NCBI RefSeq assembly: GCF_004851605.1
Contig: NZ_CP031093.1
Location: 1-64,000 of the forward strand
Direction of reading: 5' to 3'
Length of the DNA: 64,000 nt
DNA from: Hydrocarboniclastica marina
GTDB lineage: Bacteria; Pseudomonadota; Gammaproteobacteria; Pseudomonadales; Oleiphilaceae
The translations under genes were made by a program, and so were the position numbers. How positions within the stretch are numbered: position 1 is the first letter of the stretch; each line of letters begins with the position of its first letter. A model generated the notes under the pieces. That model searched no databases, had not been told where the DNA came from, and saw only the letters and a list, made by a program, of their open reading frames with translations. Of this stretch, positions 31,498 to 40,005 are shown piece after piece.

Positions 31498-32313
31498 ATG
31501 AGCGATCTCTATGCGGTTATCGGCCATCCGGTCAGCCATAGCAAATCACCGTTGATTCACGGTCTTTTTGCCCGCCAGACCGGTGAGAACGTCAACTATA
31601 TCGCCATCCAGGCGCCGGAGGACGGGTTTGCCGATACCGCGCGCTCATTCTTCCGCGATGGCGGCTGCGGGCTTAATGTGACGGTGCCGTTCAAGCAGGA
31701 AGCCTATGCCCTGGCCGAAAGGTTGACCGATCGTGCCCGGCTGGCGGGCGCGGTTAACACACTCTACCCCGACGCCCAGGGCATGCTGCTGGGCGACAAT
31801 ACCGATGGCGTCGGGCTTGTCACTGACCTCTGCGAAAACAACGACGCGCAAGTCAAAGCCCAGCGGGTGCTGGTGCTGGGCGCAGGCGGCGCGGTGCGGG
31901 GTGTGCTTGGGCCCTTGCTTGAGCAGCACCCCGCGGAGTTGGTCATTGCCAACCGTACACTCAGCCGGGCCCAGGACCTGGCAAAGCTTTTCGAAACTTA
32001 TGGGACCGTCAGTGCCAGCGAATTCAGCGAGGTGGTCGGCCCGTTCGATCTCATCATCAACGGCACCAGTGCCAGTCTCGCCGGAAGTGTTCCGCCTATC
32101 CCCAGCAGTGCGCTCGACGCCAACACCCTCTGCTACGACATGATGTACAGCCAGGACACTACCGTATTCAATCGCTGGGCTCTGGGCCAGGGAGCGAGCC
32201 GGGTAATAGACGGGCTCGGCATGCTGGTGGAACAGGCCGCTGAATCTTTCTTCCTGTGGCGGCACCGCAGACCCGAGACCGAGCCAGTTATCAAGGCCTT
32301 GCGTTCATCCTGA
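31498..32313 (+). CDS. aroE: Shikimate dehydrogenase (NADP+)
   Basis: A 271-residue AroE (E. coli 272) with the shikimate-binding GHPVSHSKSPLIH and NVTVPFKQEA (catalytic Lys), GDNTDGVGL, the nucleotide-binding GAGGAVRGVL and the NRTLSRA stretch typical of NADP preference. It reduces 3-dehydroshikimate in aromatic amino acid biosynthesis. Confidence 0.96.
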   Translation: MSDLYAVIGHPVSHSKSPLIHGLFARQTGENVNYIAIQAPEDGFADTARSFFRDGGCGLNVTVPFKQEAYALAERLTDRARLAGAVNTLYPDAQGMLLGDNTDGVGLVTDLCENNDAQVKAQRVLVLGAGGAVRGVLGPLLEQHPAELVIANRTLSRAQDLAKLFETYGTVSASEFSEVVGPFDLIINGTSASLAGSVPPIPSSALDANTLCYDMMYSQDTTVFNRWALGQGASRVIDGLGMLVEQAAESFFLWRHRRPETEPVIKALRSS

Positions 32314-32414
32314 GGCGTTGTACCGAGTGAGAATCGGCCGAGCCGGCGCCTGCTAAATCGGCCGCTTTGGACTATCCTTCTGAAACCGTCCCGTTCCTCC
32401 TACTCGGTTTCAGC

Positions 32415-33188
32415 ATGGACATCCTGACGCTTGTTGGTCTGATTGCCGGTGTCTCGGTCGTGGCCCTGGCTATCCTGGCCGGCTCTGACCTGGGCGCGTT
32501 CATGAACCTGCCCGGTCTCGCGATCGTGGTATTCGGCACTTTTTCGGTTACCCTCATCAAATACCGCCTTCATTCCGTGAAGGAGGCCTTTGCGCTGGCC
32601 GTGCGTACAGCCTTCACTGATCGTACGGTCAGCCCCGTGGTGCTGGTCGGGCAAGTCCGTGAGCTGGCCAATCTGGTGCGCAAGGAGGGCATTCTGGGGC
32701 TCGAGGATTACCAGACCGACGAGCCCTACCTGCGCAAAGCCATCAATCTCGCCGTTGACGGTCACCCGCCGGAGTTCATCGACGAGGCCCTGCTACAGGA
32801 AATGCAGCAGACCCTGGAGCGTTACGATGTGGCTGAGCGGGTCTTTCGCGGTATCGGCGACTCGGCGCCGGCACTGGGCATGCTGGGAACCCTGGTAGGC
32901 CTGGTACAGATGCTCAATAACATGGCTGACCCTGGTTCCATTGGCCCGGCCATGGCGGTGGCGCTGCTGACAACGTTTTATGGCGCACTGATCGCGCAGC
33001 TTGTCGCCCTACCCCTGGCCGACAAGCTCCAGCTCAAAGCGGTCGAGGCGCAACGCAACATGATGGTCGTTCACGTCAGCATGCTGAACATCATGAAGGG
33101 CCAGAACCCGCGCCTGATGACGGAACTTCTGAGCGCCTACCTGACGCCGGAACAGCGCGGCAAACTCCAGCCCGAAGCGAATCGCTGA
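32415..33188 (+). CDS. pomA: Flagellar motor stator protein PomA/MotA
   Basis: A 257-residue MotA/TolQ/ExbB-family protein with four membrane segments (about 4-22, 30-50, 150-170, 180-200) and a large cytoplasmic loop between segments two and three. The conserved GDSAPALGMLGTLVGLVQML starts helix three. Size and sequence are closer to the sodium-type PomA than to E. coli MotA. With MotB (next gene, 1 bp away) it forms the ion-driven stator. ATG 32415 has a weak RBS; a TTG at 32367 is an alternative. Confidence 0.9.
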   Translation: MDILTLVGLIAGVSVVALAILAGSDLGAFMNLPGLAIVVFGTFSVTLIKYRLHSVKEAFALAVRTAFTDRTVSPVVLVGQVRELANLVRKEGILGLEDYQTDEPYLRKAINLAVDGHPPEFIDEALLQEMQQTLERYDVAERVFRGIGDSAPALGMLGTLVGLVQMLNNMADPGSIGPAMAVALLTTFYGALIAQLVALPLADKLQLKAVEAQRNMMVVHVSMLNIMKGQNPRLMTELLSAYLTPEQRGKLQPEANR

Positions 33189-33189
33189 A

Positions 33190-34068
33190 ATGGCCGTTCT
33201 TTTGGGACGCAAGCGTGGCGCCGCCGCCGGGCAGCCGTCCTGGCTGATGACCTTTGCCGATCTGATGATGCTGTTGCTGACGTTTTTTATCCTCCTGCTG
33301 TCGTTTTCTGAAATTGATGCGGAAAAGTACCGGGCCATGATCAACTCCATGGGCGCGGCATTCGGCACCCAGCCACTGCAGACAACGCTGCCCGGAACTG
33401 GCACTGAACCCGGATCTGGCACTGAAGCAGCCGTTCAACAGGCTGGCGCTCTCTCTGGCGGCGTTGAGCCCAGCGCGGGCGTGACGATAGCCACCGCCCA
33501 ATCCGTGCCCCAGATCGTGGCCGGACTGCCCCTCGGTGCCGTCGGCTGGCAGTCAGCCGTCGCACCCGGTGTCGAACAGCTGGCATCGGTGCTGATCGGC
33601 CAGTTGGAGGAGGAGGTCGCCGCCGGGCGACTGGCGGTGAATTATGATCAACGCCGGGTCGTAGTCCGCTTTTCAGAAGAAGCCACATTCCCCTCGGGGG
33701 CTGCCACGATCAAGCCCCAGGTGCAGCCAATAATAGACAGGATCGTCGACGCCCTGAGCCAGTGCAGCGGTGAGATTGTCGTTGGCGGTCACAGCGACGA
33801 TCTACCCATTATCAGCTCGCGCTACCGCTCCAACTGGGACCTGTCCGCCGCCCGGGCTGTGTCCGTGGTGCACCAGCTGGTCCTGGACCGGCGCATAGAG
33901 GCCCGGCGAGTGATGGCCGCGGGGCACGCCGAAACCCAGCCCCTGGTGCCGAATGACAGCGCCAGCAATCGCGCCCTCAATCGAAGGGTCGACATCAGCA
34001 TTTATGAGCCCAGCTGCGGTCAGCTTTTTGAGGATGCGCCGGGGATCGCGCCCGCGGCTGGCGAGTAG
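33190..34068 (+). CDS. motB: Flagellar motor stator protein MotB
   Basis: A 292-residue protein with a short cytoplasmic N terminus, one membrane helix containing the ion-binding Asp (WLMTFADLMMLLLTFFILL), a Ser/Thr/Gly linker and a C-terminal OmpA-like peptidoglycan-binding domain (about 145-280). The latter carries GGHSDDLPI and NRALNRRVDISI. It anchors the stator to the cell wall. Coupled to the PomA gene. Confidence 0.93.
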   Translation: MAVLLGRKRGAAAGQPSWLMTFADLMMLLLTFFILLLSFSEIDAEKYRAMINSMGAAFGTQPLQTTLPGTGTEPGSGTEAAVQQAGALSGGVEPSAGVTIATAQSVPQIVAGLPLGAVGWQSAVAPGVEQLASVLIGQLEEEVAAGRLAVNYDQRRVVVRFSEEATFPSGAATIKPQVQPIIDRIVDALSQCSGEIVVGGHSDDLPIISSRYRSNWDLSAARAVSVVHQLVLDRRIEARRVMAAGHAETQPLVPNDSASNRALNRRVDISIYEPSCGQLFEDAPGIAPAAGE

Positions 34069-34157
34069 CGTCTGATGACCGGCAATGGCTGCGATTAACG
34101 CTGACGGTATAGGCAGGTATACTGTGACGCTTTTCAACAGGGCAAAGAGGTATTTCT

Positions 34158-34469
34158 GTGGCCGGGCCGGATAAACCCAAGGTATTGGACGAAGAATGGA
34201 GCGACGAGCGGGTCAGCAGTTTTCTGTCGCTGGAACCCTACGATACCAGCATCAGCAAGGATTACTTTGTCCTTGAGCGCGCCTACCAGTCAATGCGGGC
34301 CGATGACTTCCGCCGCTTTCTGGGCTTTTTTACCGAAGCCTCGCGTGATCTGGACAGCCTGAGCCCGGGCGGCGAGACCATTCTCGACCTGATCAGCCAG
34401 CACCGGCGCTCGGTTGAGTATGCCGAGGCTCTGAAAGAGTTCGGCGCCACCCACAACCGGAAATCCTGA
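34158..34469 (+). CDS. PA4642-family small protein
   Basis: A 103-residue soluble protein starting at GTG with AAAGAGG in front. It contains 'FLSLEPYDTSISKDYFVLER' and 'FRRFLGFFTEASRDLD', which I recognise as the PA4642-like family of small proteins found in Pseudomonas and relatives. Function unknown. No catalytic motif or membrane segment is visible. It converges with the carbonic anhydrase-like gene. Confidence 0.75.
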   Translation: MAGPDKPKVLDEEWSDERVSSFLSLEPYDTSISKDYFVLERAYQSMRADDFRRFLGFFTEASRDLDSLSPGGETILDLISQHRRSVEYAEALKEFGATHNRKS

Positions 34470-34492
34470 CCTTCGGAAGCGCCCCAACAGCT

Positions 34493-35026
34493 TCAGCCAG
34501 CCAGATACTCGTCCTTGAGGCGCACGTAATTGGCCGCGGTATAGGTGAAGAACGACCGCTCCCCGTCTGTAAGCGGCCGGGCCTGCCGGCACGGGCTACC
34601 AACATACAGGTAACCCGTCGCGAGGGTTTTGCCCGGGGGCACCAAGGTGCCGGCGCCGAGGATCACTTCATCCTCCACTGTTGCGCCATCCATAACGATT
34701 GCGCCCATTCCCACCAGTATGCGGCTACCCAGGGTGCAGCCATGGAGCAGTGCCCGATGGCCGATGGTCACATCATCACCGATTACCAGTGGCCAGCCGC
34801 CGGGATTGAAGTCGCTGGCGTGAGTAATATGCAACACTGAGGCATCCTGGATGCTGCACCGCTGGCCGATCTTAATGTGGTGCATATCGCCCCGGATGAC
34901 TGTTTGCGGCCATACGGAGCAGTCATCTCCCAGCGCCACATCCCCAATGACTACCGCACTGGGGTCAAGCCAGACCCGCTGCCCGAATTTCGGTGCTATG
35001 CCCTTGTGAGAACGGCAATTCGTCAT
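34493..35026 (-). CDS. Gamma carbonic anhydrase-family hexapeptide-repeat protein (YrdA-like)
   Basis: A 177-residue left-handed beta-helix protein with repeated hexapeptides (e.g. VVIGDVALGDDCSVWP, LVIGDDVTIGHRALLHGC, ILVGMGAIVMDGA). Metal-ligand histidines lie in LHITH and IGHRALLHGC. Like E. coli YrdA/PaaY it may be a metal-dependent carbonic anhydrase-like or thioesterase-like trimer; the actual activity is not evident. It stands alone. Confidence 0.9.
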   Translation of the reverse strand: MTNCRSHKGIAPKFGQRVWLDPSAVVIGDVALGDDCSVWPQTVIRGDMHHIKIGQRCSIQDASVLHITHASDFNPGGWPLVIGDDVTIGHRALLHGCTLGSRILVGMGAIVMDGATVEDEVILGAGTLVPPGKTLATGYLYVGSPCRQARPLTDGERSFFTYTAANYVRLKDEYLAG

Positions 35027-35111
35027 TACATACTCCTATTGCGCTACTGGTAAAACACGCTTATCACGCCCATCATTGGCCCATCGTATCTTTTGACATT
35101 GGGGGAAAGGA

Positions 35112-37163
35112 ATGAAAAACCCGTTGCTCACCGAAGACCAGCTGCCTCACTTCAGTTTTATTCGGCTAGAGCACATCAAGCCGGCGATCGACCAGTTGAT
35201 AAGCGACAATCGCGTTCAGATCCAGTCTATCGCCCAACAGGAAGAGCCTTCCTTTGAAACCCTGGTGCAGCCGATCCAATCGCTGGAAGACCGGCTCGAA
35301 CGGGCCTGGTCCGTAGTCAGTCACCTCAATGCCGTACAGAACACCTCCGAACTGCGCGAGATCTACAACGGTTGCCTGGCCCAGCTGACCGAATACGGCA
35401 CCGAGGTCAGCCAGAACCAGCAGTTGCACGCGGCATACCGGAAACTGGCGGATAGCGAGCAGTACGCCAGGCTGGATCAGGCCCAGCGCAAGGCTATCGA
35501 TAACACGCTACGTGACTTTGAGCTATCTGGCGTGGCGCTCGCGGCTGATAAAAAAGAGCGTTTTGCCAAACTCTCGGGCGAACTGGCGGAGCTGTCCAGC
35601 CGCTTTTCAGACAATGTGCTGGACGCCACCCAGGCCTGGAGCAAACAGATTACCGACCAGTCGGAACTTGCCGGGATGCCCGAAACGGCCCAGGCCGGCG
35701 CGCGCCAGGCAGCCCAGCAGCGCGAGATGGAGGGCTGGCTTCTGACCCTCGACGCGCCCAGTTTCCTGCCGGTCATGACCTTCTGCGAAAACCGAGCGTT
35801 GCGCAAAGAGGTGTACGAGGCGTTCGTCACCCGGGCCTCGGAACTGGGGCCGTTCGCGGGTAAATGGGACAACACCGCGATCATGACCGATATCCTCCGG
35901 CGCCGGCACGAACAGTCGCAGCTGGTCGGGTTTGACAGCTATGCTGAGCGCTCCCTGGCACGCAAAATGGCGCGCACGCCGGAAGAAGTGCTCGGTTTCC
36001 TTGGCGAACTGGCGAAGAAGTCCCGTCCCGTGGCCGAGAAAGAACTCGAGGAGCTCAGGGCATTTGCCCGGGACGAATGCGGTGCGGAAGGCCTGGAGGC
36101 CTGGGACATCGGTTTCTATGGCGAGAAACTGCGCCAGCACCGGTATCAGATCTCCGACGAAATGCTGCGACCGTACTTCCCGGCCAACCGGGTGATCCCC
36201 GGGCTCTTTGAGGTAGCCCAGCGCCTGTTCGGCGTCAGGATCAGTGCGATCGATGATGCCCAGGTCTGGCACAAAGATGTGACCGTCTACGAGATCAGCC
36301 GTGACGGTGAGCCGTTGGCCTGGTTCTACCTGGACCCATACGCCCGCAAAGGCAAACGTGGCGGCGCCTGGATGGCGGATTGCCGGGTTCGTTACCGCAA
36401 TCTGCGCGGGCACCTGCAGAAGCCTGTCGCGTTCCTGACCTGTAATTTCACGCCGCCGGTCGGCGATCAACCCGCGCTGTTGACCCACGACGAAGTGACA
36501 ACGCTGTTCCATGAATTCGGCCACGGGCTGCACCACATGCTAACGCAAGTGGAAGTCTTCGATGTTTCCGGAATCAATGGTGTCGCCTGGGATGCGGTTG
36601 AGCTGCCCAGCCAGTTCATGGAGAACTGGTGCTGGCATGCCGAGTCGATCGCGCTGATTTCTGGTCACTACGAAACCGGTGAGCCGTTGCCCCAGGAGTA
36701 CCTGGAGCGGATGCTGGCGGCCAGGAACTTCCAATCGGGTATGCAGATGCTGCGACAGATTGAGTTTTCACTGTTCGATTTCCGTCTTCATGCGGAGTTT
36801 GATCCCGACAAGCCGGTTTCGCCCCTGGCGCTGCTGGAAAAAGTTCGCGAAGAAGTCGCGGTGGTTCGCCCGCCTGCCTTCAACCGCTTCCCCAACAGTT
36901 TCTCCCACATTTTTGCCGGGGGTTACGCGGCTGGCTACTACAGCTATAAGTGGGCCGAGGTTCTGGCAGCGGACGCGTTCTCACTGTTTGAGGAGAAAGG
37001 CATATTCAGTCCCGAGGCCGGGCAGGCATTCCGCGAGCATATCCTTGAAAAAGGCGGCTCCCAGGAGCCCATGGAGCTGTTCGTCGCCTTCCGCGGTCGT
37101 GAGCCCCAGGTTGACGCGCTGCTGGCGCAGTGGGGCATTCAGCCCCAGCCGGCGGTGGCTTAG
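35112..37163 (+). CDS. prlC: Oligopeptidase A
   Basis: A 683-residue M3-family zinc peptidase (E. coli PrlC/OpdA 680) with the active site TLFHEFGHGLHHML and downstream ligand region WDAVELPSQFMENWCW. It degrades short peptides and cleaved signal peptides in the cytoplasm. GGGGGAAAGG precedes the ATG. A small zinc-ribbon gene follows after 112 bp. Confidence 0.96.
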   Translation: MKNPLLTEDQLPHFSFIRLEHIKPAIDQLISDNRVQIQSIAQQEEPSFETLVQPIQSLEDRLERAWSVVSHLNAVQNTSELREIYNGCLAQLTEYGTEVSQNQQLHAAYRKLADSEQYARLDQAQRKAIDNTLRDFELSGVALAADKKERFAKLSGELAELSSRFSDNVLDATQAWSKQITDQSELAGMPETAQAGARQAAQQREMEGWLLTLDAPSFLPVMTFCENRALRKEVYEAFVTRASELGPFAGKWDNTAIMTDILRRRHEQSQLVGFDSYAERSLARKMARTPEEVLGFLGELAKKSRPVAEKELEELRAFARDECGAEGLEAWDIGFYGEKLRQHRYQISDEMLRPYFPANRVIPGLFEVAQRLFGVRISAIDDAQVWHKDVTVYEISRDGEPLAWFYLDPYARKGKRGGAWMADCRVRYRNLRGHLQKPVAFLTCNFTPPVGDQPALLTHDEVTTLFHEFGHGLHHMLTQVEVFDVSGINGVAWDAVELPSQFMENWCWHAESIALISGHYETGEPLPQEYLERMLAARNFQSGMQMLRQIEFSLFDFRLHAEFDPDKPVSPLALLEKVREEVAVVRPPAFNRFPNSFSHIFAGGYAAGYYSYKWAEVLAADAFSLFEEKGIFSPEAGQAFREHILEKGGSQEPMELFVAFRGREPQVDALLAQWGIQPQPAVA

Positions 37164-37275
37164 CGTCCCGTCCGCGGCTCGTAGGTTAACGAATTACCCG
37201 GACTGGACACAGGTTTTGATCTTTTCTTTCCCGCCCGAGCACGTAAGGGGGCGGGACGGACACGAGAGTAGGCAA

Positions 37276-37530
37276 ATGACCCAGACAGTGAAGCGCTTTA
37301 TCGCCGGTGCGGTCTGCCCCCGCTGTGCGGAGATGGACAAGATCATGATGTTCGAGCAGGACGGCACCCAGGTTCGTGAGTGCGTGGCTTGTGGTTTCAG
37401 CGATCAGCAGAGCGATAGCCCGTCTGAAGGTGCCGAGTTGGAGACACGGGTGAATCAGCCCCGTAGAGACGCCAAACTGGAGCCGGTGGTTTTCTTCCGG
37501 TCCGCCGCTGAGGACGACACCAAGAAGTGA
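37276..37530 (+). CDS. yheV: YheV-like zinc-ribbon protein
   Basis: An 84-residue protein with a four-cysteine zinc ribbon: CPRC (about 14-17) and CVAC (about 36-39), followed by a charged tail. It matches the YheV family of putative metal-binding proteins; role unknown. It follows prlC on the same strand and is probably cotranscribed. Confidence 0.85.
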   Translation: MTQTVKRFIAGAVCPRCAEMDKIMMFEQDGTQVRECVACGFSDQQSDSPSEGAELETRVNQPRRDAKLEPVVFFRSAAEDDTKK

Positions 37531-37592
37531 GTTAGCGCGACCCGGACTCGGGCGAAGCGGACCCGATCATGCTGGAGCCTGTCCGGCTTGTA

Positions 37593-37832
37593 TTAATCGT
37601 TTTTGCCGTTGTCGGCGGGCTCGCCACAATAGGCGAAACGGGCGACTTCTTCTCCGGCCATGTGCACTGTCTCGTTAAACATCGCCAGAGGGCGGACCCA
37701 GAGGCTATGGTCGCCGTACAGGCAGCGGTAGACCACCAGAGCTTCCTCGGTTTCGCTATGGCGCGCGACCCCGATCACTTCGTAATCGCCGCCTTTGTAG
37801 TGCCGGTACCGTCCCGGTTTCGGTAGCTTCAT
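37593..37832 (-). CDS. DUF1653 protein
   Basis: A 79-residue protein, MKLPKPGRYRHYKGGDYEVI, with VVYRCLYGDHSLWVRPLAMF, the conserved pattern of DUF1653 (an SH3-like small domain of unknown function). The start at 37832 is fixed by a strong AGGAGG; longer in-frame starts overlap recD. It lies downstream of recD on the same strand. Confidence 0.9.
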   Translation of the reverse strand: MKLPKPGRYRHYKGGDYEVIGVARHSETEEALVVYRCLYGDHSLWVRPLAMFNETVHMAGEEVARFAYCGEPADNGKND

Positions 37833-37917
37833 TGATCGGCCTCCTGTCCTTTTTCGATAGTACGCCGCTTTCTCGCTATTGCCCATCACGTGATGCATCG
37901 CAAGGTTTGAGACAGCA

Positions 37918-40005
37918 TCAGCACTCGCCGGGAACCCGAAACGGTTCCGCAAGCCGCTCCGCCAGGGCGGACGCCCGCTGGGTACGGCGCTCGACCGCGG
38001 CCTGGAATACTCGTCGATCCGCAACGACCAGACTGAACCTGTCACGGGCGCGGGTAATGCCGGTATAGAGCAGCTCTTTGGTCAGGATCGGACTGACCCG
38101 GTCCGGCAGGACCAGGCAGGTGTGATTGAATTCGGAGCCCTGGGACTTGTGTACGGTCATAGCGAAGACGGTTTCAACCGATACCAGACGGCTGGTCAGC
38201 ACCTTGCGGACGGCGCCGTCTGCCGCCTGGAAGCAGACACGTAGGTGATCGCCGGATTCAGGGTCGGGCAAGGCGATGCCGACATCCCCATTCATGAGAC
38301 CCAGGCTATAGTCGTTGCGGGTAACCAGCACCGGACGGCCGGCATACCAGGCCCCAGCGCCGCCAATCAGACGGACTTCACGCAGGATTTTCTCGATTTC
38401 AACGTTGAGGCTCTCTACCCCGAACGGCCCCTTGCGCAGCGCCGACAGAACCTGGAATCGTCCGAACGCCGCCAGGACGGCCCGGGTCCAGGCATCAAAA
38501 CTGTCGAAGCGGTCCGGGCCCTGATGGACAATGTCCAGATAGGCCTTGTAGCCTCCGCTTTCATCAGGATGGGAAAAGCGCGTGGCTGCGCCTTCAAGGA
38601 TGAGCTCCCGAAGAAGCGCCGACTCAACACCGTCCGGTGCCCGTGTCGCGATCCAGGCGACATCGCTGAAACCGCCGTGCTGGATCAGCTTCGTCGCATG
38701 GCTGGCATCCTGTCGGTTTATCGCCTCGGCCAGCTGACCAATGCCGCTGCTGGCGCCGAATCGGTGGCTTTTACGTAACAGGGCAATGTGGTCGTCGATA
38801 GTCGGGTTGTCAGCCGCAAGAGCCGCCTGCTGGGCCTGCCAGGGGGTCAGGTCATAGCCGGTGCAATCGTACAGCCAGCGGACCAGATTCTGGCTATAGC
38901 CGGGCTGGTCGGCGCCCTGGCACAATTCGCCGAGTACCGCCCCGGCCTCCACCGAAGCCAGCTGATCTTTGTCCCCCAGCAGGATCAGGCGGGTCGACGG
39001 ATGCAGGGCATCGAGCAAAGCCGCCATGAGCTCCAGGTCTACCATCGACGCTTCATCTACCACGAGCAGATCAAGATGCAGCGGATTACCTGCATCGTGG
39101 CGGAACTTGCGCGAGAAGGGCTTGGGTCGCAACAGCCGGTGCAGGGTGGTCACCGTCAGCGGAATGAACGGCTGGACATCTTGGGGAAGCTGATCGACTG
39201 CCGCGCCAATCGATTCAGTCAGTCGTGCTGCGGCCTTGCCCGTGGGCGCGGCGAGATGGATGCGTAACGGCCGGCTGCCGGCGTCGAGCGCCAGTTGCTG
39301 CAGCACGCCCAGCACCCGGACAACGGTGGTGGTTTTACCCGTGCCCGGGCCCCCGGAAATGATGGTAAACCGGCTGCGCGCCGCCAGCGCCGCAGCTACC
39401 GTCTGCCAGTGCACGCCAGTGCTGGGCATCTCTTCGGTACTGCGCAAAGGCTGGAATAGCGTTTCGACCACACGGCTGAGATCCCGGTCGTCACCCGTTA
39501 CGGGCTGTTCCAGCCGTGAACGAATGGCGCGGGCGACCTGCTGTTCATACTGCCAGTAGCGGCGCAGGTAGAGCCTGCCCCGGTCCAGCACCAGCGGCCG
39601 GTTATCGTCTTCTGCAGCGCCGGGCAGAGACTGCGTGCTCGCGCCATCAACGCGCTCTGTGCCCATGCTGACGAAGCCAGACTGCCGCAAGCTCTGCGCC
39701 CAGCCGTCGAGTGTCCAGCCGGACAGCAAGCTCGAGGGCAAAGCCAGGCCCTCACTGTTGCTGTCGCCCTCGGGCGGAAGAGACAGGGCTTCGTCGGGGT
39801 GGCCCAAAGTCCGCGCCAGATCCAGGTAGATATGGCCGCGGCCCAGCTGGTGGCTGGCCAGTGCGGCCGCCAAAAGGGCATCATCCCTGGCTTCTGGCGC
39901 CTGCCCGTGGAGAAACTGCACCAGCGCCAGGTCGATGTCACGCAGCCAGCCCCGCTCCACCCACGCCGTCAGTTGGTGGTGCAATGGAAGGGAATCAGAG
40001 GCCAT
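37918..40005 (-). CDS. recD: Exodeoxyribonuclease V alpha subunit RecD
   Basis: A 695-residue SF1B 5'-3' helicase with Walker A SGGPGTGKTTTVVRVL (near residue 218), Walker B LLVVDEASMVDL, QLASVEAGAVLG and the C-terminal motif VHKSQGSEFNHTCLVLP. The start (MASDSLPLHHQL) overlaps the recB end by 11 bp, so the subunits are translationally coupled. It is the last gene of recC-recB-recD and longer than E. coli RecD (608). Confidence 0.95.
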   Translation of the reverse strand: MASDSLPLHHQLTAWVERGWLRDIDLALVQFLHGQAPEARDDALLAAALASHQLGRGHIYLDLARTLGHPDEALSLPPEGDSNSEGLALPSSLLSGWTLDGWAQSLRQSGFVSMGTERVDGASTQSLPGAAEDDNRPLVLDRGRLYLRRYWQYEQQVARAIRSRLEQPVTGDDRDLSRVVETLFQPLRSTEEMPSTGVHWQTVAAALAARSRFTIISGGPGTGKTTTVVRVLGVLQQLALDAGSRPLRIHLAAPTGKAAARLTESIGAAVDQLPQDVQPFIPLTVTTLHRLLRPKPFSRKFRHDAGNPLHLDLLVVDEASMVDLELMAALLDALHPSTRLILLGDKDQLASVEAGAVLGELCQGADQPGYSQNLVRWLYDCTGYDLTPWQAQQAALAADNPTIDDHIALLRKSHRFGASSGIGQLAEAINRQDASHATKLIQHGGFSDVAWIATRAPDGVESALLRELILEGAATRFSHPDESGGYKAYLDIVHQGPDRFDSFDAWTRAVLAAFGRFQVLSALRKGPFGVESLNVEIEKILREVRLIGGAGAWYAGRPVLVTRNDYSLGLMNGDVGIALPDPESGDHLRVCFQAADGAVRKVLTSRLVSVETVFAMTVHKSQGSEFNHTCLVLPDRVSPILTKELLYTGITRARDRFSLVVADRRVFQAAVERRTQRASALAERLAEPFRVPGEC